From: Alphaproteobacteria bacterium
Lineage (GTDB): Bacteria; Pseudomonadota; Alphaproteobacteria; SP197
Length of the DNA stretch: 10,377 nucleotides
Direction of reading: 5' to 3'
Assembly (NCBI GenBank): GCA_022822575.1
Contig: JAJEBJ010000396.1
Location: 1 to 10,377, forward strand
Within the stretch, counting starts at the first letter, position 1; every line of letters begins with the position of its first letter. The notes beneath the pieces were generated by a model. That model saw only the letters and a program-made list of their open reading frames with translations. It was not told the DNA's origin and ran no database searches. This document shows, in pieces, positions 6,405 to 10,377 of the stretch. Made by a program: the position numbers and the translations under genes.

Positions 6405-7454
6405 ATGGCGAACGATCTCAAGTTTCACAGCCACACTGGCAACGCTGCCTATCACGACCTGCGGCGGCTTCTCATGGATGCCGCGGTGTCCGAAATCCGC
6501 GGGACGCCGACCCGAGTCACCGTCAAGGGCCGCCATTTCTGGTACGACAAATACCGGATCGGCTCCGAGGTGCGGCAACGCTATATCGGACCTGAAACCG
6601 GCGAACTGCTTGCCAGATTGGACCGTCTGGGCCGATCGAACGCCGACCGCAGTGCGGTGCAGCAGGAACAAACCCGTCTCATCCGTTTCCTGAGAGCCAG
6701 CAACTACAGATCGATGGATCGCGGCACCGGCAGCCTCCTGTCCGCATTCGCCAGATGCGGCGTCTTCCGGCTGGGCGGCACGCTGGTCGGGACAGTCGCT
6801 TTCCAACACTACGAGGGCGAACTCGGGGTGATCCTGGACTTCGAGCGGACCGCCCGGACTGACGATATCGATGTCGCCAGCTTCGAACGACTGTCCTTCG
6901 CCCTCGGTGACAGTGTCGAAACACCGTTGGCGGACGTCTTCCGAGACCTGAAGTTCCGGCCCGTCACCTCCCTGGACCGTCAGCATGTCTGGCGCTGGCA
7001 GCAGACAAGCGGACCGGTGCTGGTCGAGTTCCTGATGCCTGCGCACGGGGAAGAAGGCGTGCGCAAACTACCGGCCCTGGGCGTCAGCGCCCGGGCCCTG
7101 CGCCACCTGGACTACCTCCTGAAGGACCCCGTTCCGGCCGTGTCGCTCTACCGGGCCGGCGTGCTCGTCCAAATCCCTCGTCCCGAACGCTACGCCATAC
7201 ACAAGCTGATCGTGTCCGAACGGCGTCATTGCGGGCCGGATTCGCTGAAAGCCTCGAAAGACCGCGCCCAGGCAGACTTCCTTGTCGCTGCCATGGCGGA
7301 AACACGCCCCGATGAATTGCGCCTCGCCTACAACGAAGCCATGGACCGCGGCGGCGCCTGGCGCAGGCGAATCGCAGCCAGCCTGAACAGGCTGCCAGCC
7401 GCCAGACAGCACCTGCTCGAGGTGGCCGGCGGGGAAACACCCGACAGTCTGTGA
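6405..7454 (+). CDS. GSU2403-like / NTP_transf_8-type nucleotidyltransferase-fold protein, function unknown
   Basis: This 349-aa soluble protein has no signal peptide or membrane segment. The N-terminal part (1-100) contains GRHFWYDKYRIGSEVRQRYIGPETGELLARL (42-72), a pattern found in this family. A nucleotidyltransferase core follows: FRLGGTLVGTVAF (121-133; G-rich loop with GT replacing the usual GS), the acidic pair D-I-D in TDDIDVA (152-158), and a probable third acidic residue E208 in VLVEFL. The C-terminal part has RPERYAIHKLIVSERR (259-274) and KASKDRAQADFL (282-293), which recalls AbiEii-like and other toxin-type nucleotidyltransferases. The metal-binding residues look intact, so activity is plausible, but the substrate is unknown. 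The ATG at 6405 has no Shine-Dalgarno sequence and directly follows a perfect inverted repeat. It is the only plus-strand gene here and has no obvious partner gene. Confidence 0.8.
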   Translation: MANDLKFHSHTGNAAYHDLRRLLMDAAVSEIRGTPTRVTVKGRHFWYDKYRIGSEVRQRYIGPETGELLARLDRLGRSNADRSAVQQEQTRLIRFLRASNYRSMDRGTGSLLSAFARCGVFRLGGTLVGTVAFQHYEGELGVILDFERTARTDDIDVASFERLSFALGDSVETPLADVFRDLKFRPVTSLDRQHVWRWQQTSGPVLVEFLMPAHGEEGVRKLPALGVSARALRHLDYLLKDPVPAVSLYRAGVLVQIPRPERYAIHKLIVSERRHCGPDSLKASKDRAQADFLVAAMAETRPDELRLAYNEAMDRGGAWRRRIAASLNRLPAARQHLLEVAGGETPDSL

Positions 7455-7634
7455 TCCGGCCCGCGAAGCCCTGACGGACTGTCCATCCGCCCGCTACGCA
7501 GTTCACCGTCCGATTCGGACTGTTGCGTTTGCAAGAGATGCGCCAGATCCCGCCGAGCAGGTACAACATTGACCCTATGCGCAAGAATGCCTGCGCGTAT
7601 CCTGCCGGATAGACGGCCTGGCAGGAGGCGTTCT
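7455..7634. other. Convergent intergenic region with small hairpins
   Basis: The region separates the rightward nucleotidyltransferase-like gene from the leftward SDR gene. It holds two short odd-centred palindromes, GGACTGTCC (7476-7484) and GTCCGATTCGGAC (7508-7520), a repeated CGGACTGT (7475-7482 and 7516-7523), and the hairpins described separately. There is no T-tract typical of an intrinsic terminator in either direction, and no coding potential is evident. Confidence 0.5.
7579..7626 (-). terminator. Two tandem hairpins just after the SDR gene; possible transcription end
   Basis: On the minus strand, 8 nt after the SDR stop, TCCTGCC and GGCAGGA (7626-7620 and 7606-7600) form a 7-bp stem with a 13-nt loop. 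A second stem, GCGCA/TGCGC (7596-7592 and 7583-7579), with an 8-nt loop follows. No U-run follows either stem, so a classical intrinsic terminator is not supported. They may protect the transcript 3' end or be coincidental. Confidence 0.3.
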
Positions 7635-8423
7635 TCAGCCGCCGATGACGGACTGGCGGGCGCACATGCCGCCGTCGATGGTGAGCACGACGCCGCTGAT
7701 GAAACGCGCCCGGGGGCTGGCGAGAAAGACGATGGCATGGGCCATGTCTTGTGAAACCGGCAGCGACCCGCCGGGCATGCCGGAGATCAGTTCGCGCCAC
7801 CGGTCGCTGTCCCCGAATCGCTTCAGGGCGTGGTGTTTGAGAGCCATGATGCCGCGCTCGTTCTCCATGTCGCCTGGGCTGATGCCGACGACCCTGATCC
7901 CGTCGTCAAGACTCGTTCCGCCGAGCGCCCGTGTCAGCGTGACGAGCGCACCATTGGCCGTCACCCCTGCGGCATAGCCGGACGGCGCCTGATCGCCGGC
8001 CGTTCCGATGTTGTTGACGATCACGCCGCGCCCGCGCGTCTTCATTTCAGCGTACATGGCACGCATCATGGTGATGTAGCCGAAGAGCTTGAGATCCCAC
8101 GCGGCGCGCCAGGTCTCGTCGTCGACATCCAGCAATGCGCCAAGCGGAATGGCGCCGGCATTGTTCACCAGGATGTCGGCGTCAGCGCAGGCGTGCGCCA
8201 CCGCGCGCGCTTCTTTCTCGCTGGAGAGATCCGCCGCGTGAATGTCGACGGCTACCGCGAAATCGCTCCGGATGGCGTTCCTGGCACGTTCGAGATCCTC
8301 TCTCGTCCTCGAGGCCAGATGGAGGCCGGCTCCTTCCGACGCGAAGACACGGGCCGTGGCGAGGCCGATGCCGCGTGATCCGCCGGTGATCAGGACGGTC
8401 TTGCCACGAAGTTCCAGATCCAT
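7635..8423 (-). CDS. SDR-family (short-chain dehydrogenase/reductase-like) protein with atypical active site
   Basis: This 262-aa protein has a Rossmann fold: TGGSRGIG at 13-20 (cofactor loop; R17 and R39 suggest NADP(H)), NNAG at 87-90, and the C-terminal FISGVVLTIDGGM (241-253) typical of classical SDRs. The catalytic positions are unusual. Tyr150 is present, but the YxxxK lysine position (154) is Val in YAAGVTANGAL, the usual Ser is Thr141 (IGTAG), and the usual Asn of helix 4 aligns with Lys112 (WDLKLFGY). I recall a subgroup of SDRs sharing the DLK.FGY and AG..GNAAL patterns, so these are probably conserved features, not decay. The ATG at 8423 has an AAGGGA ribosome binding site 8 nt upstream. 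It is last in the four-gene operon, 32 bp after the peptidase gene. Substrate unknown; normal oxidoreductase activity should not be assumed. Confidence 0.85.
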   Translation of the reverse strand: MDLELRGKTVLITGGSRGIGLATARVFASEGAGLHLASRTREDLERARNAIRSDFAVAVDIHAADLSSEKEARAVAHACADADILVNNAGAIPLGALLDVDDETWRAAWDLKLFGYITMMRAMYAEMKTRGRGVIVNNIGTAGDQAPSGYAAGVTANGALVTLTRALGGTSLDDGIRVVGISPGDMENERGIMALKHHALKRFGDSDRWRELISGMPGGSLPVSQDMAHAIVFLASPRARFISGVVLTIDGGMCARQSVIGG

Positions 8424-8455
8424 CGCCGGAATCCCTTTCCCAGTGAAGGCCGAAC

Positions 8456-9403
8456 CTACCTGAAGCCATCCGTGGCGCCCACGAGCTCGTGGATGTTCCC
8501 CGGTTCGAGGGCCGTGTGCCCGGTATCAGGCACGAGGCGGAAGTCGGCTTCCGGCCATGCGCGGTGCAGGTCCCATGCCGTTCTGGCAGGTGTGCAGACG
8601 TCGTAGCGTCCCTGCACGATCACCGCGGGTATGTGCCGGCACCTGTCGATGTCGTCGATGAGCTGGCCGTCACGGGAGAAGAACCCGCCATTGACAAAAT
8701 AGTGACATTCGATCCGGGCAAAGGCCCTGGCGAAGGCATCGCGGGCGAACCTCTTCAGCCGTAGGGGATCGGGGATGAGCGAGAGGATCGACCCTTCCCA
8801 GACACTCCAAGCCCTCGCAGCCTCGCGTTCGAGGTCGGGATCGCCGGATGTCAGGAGCCGCATGTAGGATCCCATCAAGTCGTCCCTTCCGGCTTCGGGA
8901 ACAGGGGCGAGAAAATCCTCCCAGGCATCGGGAAAGACGTGGCTGGCTCCGTCCTGGTAGAGCCACCGGAGTTCCGATCGGCGCAGGGTGAAGATGCCGT
9001 AGAGGACGAGTTCACTCACATGCTCGGGATGGGTCTGGGCATAGGCGAGCGCCAGCGCGCTTCCCCAGGATCCACCGAAGACAAGCCAGGAGGAGATTGC
9101 GAGATGTTCCCTCAAGGTCTCCATGTCACGGACCAGGTGCCACGTGGTGTTGGCCTCGAGCGAGGCCCATGGCGTGGAGCGGCCGCAACCCCGCTGGTCG
9201 AACAGGACCACGCGCCAGGCTTCGGGATCGAAGTACTGCCGGTAGTGTGGCCTTACCCCACCTCCGGGTCCGCCGTGAAGGAAGACGGCGGGTTTGCCTT
9301 CAGGGTTGCCGCACTCCTCGAAGTAGAGTTCGTGGCCGTCCCCGACCGCCAGTCGGCCAGATCTATAGGGGTCGACCGGTGGATAGAGCGAGCGCGTTTC
9401 CAC
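8456..9403 (-). CDS. pip: Proline iminopeptidase (prolyl aminopeptidase), alpha/beta-hydrolase, peptidase family S33
   Basis: The enzyme removes N-terminal proline from peptides in the cytoplasm. The product is 315 aa, the usual length (about 315-320). The oxyanion motif HGGPGGG is at 43-49, FDQRGCGRSTP at 68-78, the nucleophile elbow GGSWGS has Ser112, and the triad is completed by Asp268 (QGRYDVCTP) and His296 (DTGHTA). Glu203 (VWEG) and Glu232 (IECHYF) correspond to the two glutamates known in Serratia Pip to hold the free amino group of the substrate, which supports true proline iminopeptidase over other alpha/beta-hydrolases. The start is a GTG at 9403, 6 nt after the oxygenase stop and in the same frame, with no clear Shine-Dalgarno sequence; the N-terminus (about residues 5-33: LYPP...GDGHELYFEECGN) fits the family at this position. 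Translation probably depends on coupling to the gene before it. Confidence 0.93.
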   Translation of the reverse strand: METRSLYPPVDPYRSGRLAVGDGHELYFEECGNPEGKPAVFLHGGPGGGVRPHYRQYFDPEAWRVVLFDQRGCGRSTPWASLEANTTWHLVRDMETLREHLAISSWLVFGGSWGSALALAYAQTHPEHVSELVLYGIFTLRRSELRWLYQDGASHVFPDAWEDFLAPVPEAGRDDLMGSYMRLLTSGDPDLEREAARAWSVWEGSILSLIPDPLRLKRFARDAFARAFARIECHYFVNGGFFSRDGQLIDDIDRCRHIPAVIVQGRYDVCTPARTAWDLHRAWPEADFRLVPDTGHTALEPGNIHELVGATDGFR

Positions 9404-9409
9404 GGACGA

Positions 9410-10216
9410 TCACGCACCATGCCCCGGAGAGGCGTGTCTCCAGACGACCGGGAAACGGTCGCAATCAAGGCTTGCGCCGTCGGCAAGGTCCGGCAGCACG
9501 GTGGGTACCGAAATCTCGCCTGGACGCCGGTGAAAACGCGCATCGTCTCCGGTCCACCGGGTCGAGAGCGCCCGGCGGCGATGACGGCCCGTGTTGCCCG
9601 GAGCACCGTGAACGATCATGCCGTGAAACATGAGCGCGTCACCGGGTTCCATGGGAAAGCGCAGGATTTCGTACCGGTCGCGGTGCGATTCGATGTCGGG
9701 CAGGGGAGGGAGCCCGACCCCCTCGTAGAGGCGCCCGTCCTCGAAGTGATAGGGGCTGAACTCCTGCCAATTGTGGGAGCCCTTCACGAACTCGACGGCA
9801 ATGTCGCAGCTGACGGGGTCGAGCGGCAGCCACAGGGAACAGACATGGCGCCCGCTGACAGCCCAGTAGGGCTGGTCCTGGTGCCACGGGGAGGGTTTGC
9901 CGGTCCCGGGCTCCTTGACCAGGAGATGGTCGTCGAAATAGTTGACCTTCGAGGAACCCATGATGAGGCCGGCGTAGCCGGCGGCAGGCGATTCGCGCAC
10001 GAAGCGCATGAAGGCCGGCAGGCGATGGGCGAGTTCGACATCGCCGAAGAAGCGTCCTTCACTGGCGTACTCCATGGCGTGAGGTCCAGGGTTGTCCATG
10101 GCCTCGTCAACGGCGTTGCGGAGAAAGTCGACCCATGCCTCGTCGAAGGCCCCGTGCAGCAGCACGACGCCATCTTCCTCGAACACGGTACGGTCCCGAT
10201 CGCATACCTCATGCAT
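9410..10216 (-). CDS. Phytanoyl-CoA dioxygenase (PhyH) family Fe(II)/2-oxoglutarate-dependent oxygenase
   Basis: These cytosolic enzymes hydroxylate a substrate using O2 and 2-oxoglutarate. The 268-aa product has the double-stranded beta-helix facial triad: His112 and Asp114 in WHQDQPYW, and His203 in HGMIVHGAPGN. A downstream Arg, around R213-R215 or R220 in RRRALSTRW, probably binds 2-oxoglutarate. Family-typical stretches SLWLPLDPV (127-135) and VEFVKGSHNW (141-150) are present, so the iron site looks intact. The ATG at 10216 has AAGGAAGG 8 nt upstream and overlaps the upstream gene's stop by 8 bp, placing it second in the visible operon. PhyH-family enzymes act on very diverse small molecules, so phytanoyl-CoA itself is not implied. 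The neighbouring amine-dehydrogenase-like flavoprotein makes an amine, betaine or N-methyl compound a reasonable but unproven guess. Confidence 0.88.
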   Translation of the reverse strand: MHEVCDRDRTVFEEDGVVLLHGAFDEAWVDFLRNAVDEAMDNPGPHAMEYASEGRFFGDVELAHRLPAFMRFVRESPAAGYAGLIMGSSKVNYFDDHLLVKEPGTGKPSPWHQDQPYWAVSGRHVCSLWLPLDPVSCDIAVEFVKGSHNWQEFSPYHFEDGRLYEGVGLPPLPDIESHRDRYEILRFPMEPGDALMFHGMIVHGAPGNTGRHRRRALSTRWTGDDARFHRRPGEISVPTVLPDLADGASLDCDRFPVVWRHASPGHGA

Positions 10217-10377
10217 GACTCATGCCTTCCTTGCCCGCGGGCACCTGTTCGACCCGGAATGGGAGGTCGCCAGGATCGGCTTCGTCGAGAGAGCGTGCCG
10301 CCAGGTGCCCGCTGAAGACCGCTTCGGAAATGAGCCCCGGAACACGGCAGTCGCCCACGGACGTGAGGCTTCGGATG
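10209..10377 (-). CDS. C-terminal end of a trimethylamine-dehydrogenase-like / old yellow enzyme family flavoprotein (partial)
   Basis: Only the last 55 residues are in the window, reading SLTSVGDCRVPGLISEAV (4-20 region), SGHLAARSLDEADPGD (22-37) and ending GKEGMSHA. The pattern VGDC..PGLI.EAV.SGH.AAR matches the end of the FAD/NAD-type domain of multidomain NADH:flavin oxidoreductases such as trimethylamine/dimethylamine dehydrogenase and dienoyl-CoA-reductase-like proteins, where the GDC/GDA segment closes the nucleotide site. The N-terminal TIM barrel, FMN site and iron-sulfur cysteines lie outside the window, so the substrate cannot be judged. The stop (TGA at 10211-10209) overlaps the oxygenase start by 8 bp. 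The frame was found by translating the minus strand from the window edge; no other frame here remains open with family-like sequence. Confidence 0.7.
   Translation of the reverse strand, partial: IRSLTSVGDCRVPGLISEAVFSGHLAARSLDEADPGDLPFRVEQVPAGKEGMSHA
10225..10232 (-). promoter_or_regulatory. Ribosome binding site of the PhyH-family oxygenase gene
   Basis: AAGGAAGG on the minus strand lies 8 nt before the ATG at 10216, inside the end of the flavoprotein gene. It confirms this start over the out-of-frame ATGs at 10223 and 10212. Confidence 0.6.

Noticed and set aside
7508..7520. GTCCGATTCGGAC as the terminator hairpin of the nucleotidyltransferase-like gene
   Set aside because: A usable hairpin would have only a 4-bp stem and no T-run follows, so it does not meet the criteria for an intrinsic terminator.
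8939..10315. Long plus-strand open frame of 458 codons opposite the peptidase and oxygenase genes
   Set aside because: It runs antisense across two well-supported genes with intact active sites. It is an artefact of high third-position GC.
1..10377. CRISPR arrays, tRNA or rRNA genes, insertion sequences
   Set aside because: No regularly spaced repeats, tRNA-like sequence, transposase reading frame or terminal inverted repeats with target duplications were seen.

Overview
The window is GC-rich and densely coded, and almost all of it lies on the minus strand. Third-position GC bias, ATGA-type gene overlaps and the gene families present suggest a Gram-negative proteobacterium, most likely an alphaproteobacterium. 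That taxonomic call is inference; nothing here fixes a genus.

Left part (1-6091, minus strand, read right to left): a YejABEF-type peptide/microcin C ABC importer operon, yejA-yejB-yejE-yejF, followed 19 bp later by the start of a GhrA-type 2-hydroxyacid dehydrogenase that runs off the left edge. yejB/yejE and yejE/yejF each overlap by 4 bp (ATGA). The binding-protein gene yejA is split by an apparent 1-base frameshift near 4800-4802. With one base restored it would encode 607 aa, close to the usual YejA length of about 600, so this is either a sequencing/assembly indel or a recent inactivation.

Middle (6092-7634): a 313-bp intergenic region leads to the only plus-strand gene, a 349-aa orphan protein resembling GSU2403-type (NTP_transf_8-like) nucleotidyltransferase-fold proteins. 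A perfect 10-bp inverted repeat in a locally AT-rich patch ends one base before its start codon. A 180-bp convergent intergenic region with small hairpins follows.

Right part (7635-10377, minus strand, read right to left): a compact four-gene operon. It holds the C-terminus of a trimethylamine-dehydrogenase-like/old-yellow-enzyme flavoprotein cut by the right edge, a phytanoyl-CoA dioxygenase (PhyH)-family Fe(II)/2-oxoglutarate oxygenase, a proline iminopeptidase, and an SDR-family protein whose catalytic Ser, Lys and Asn positions all appear substituted. The gene order suggests oxidative catabolism of an amine or small amide-like compound, but the substrate cannot be read from the sequence.

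A possible functional link is that the Yej importer brings in oligopeptides and the proline iminopeptidase releases N-terminal proline from peptides. The two operons are separated by the opposite-strand nucleotidyltransferase gene, so they are not one transcript. The best leads for something new are the nucleotidyltransferase with its start-adjacent palindrome, the SDR active-site substitutions, and the uncharacterised flavoprotein/oxygenase/peptidase/SDR cassette.
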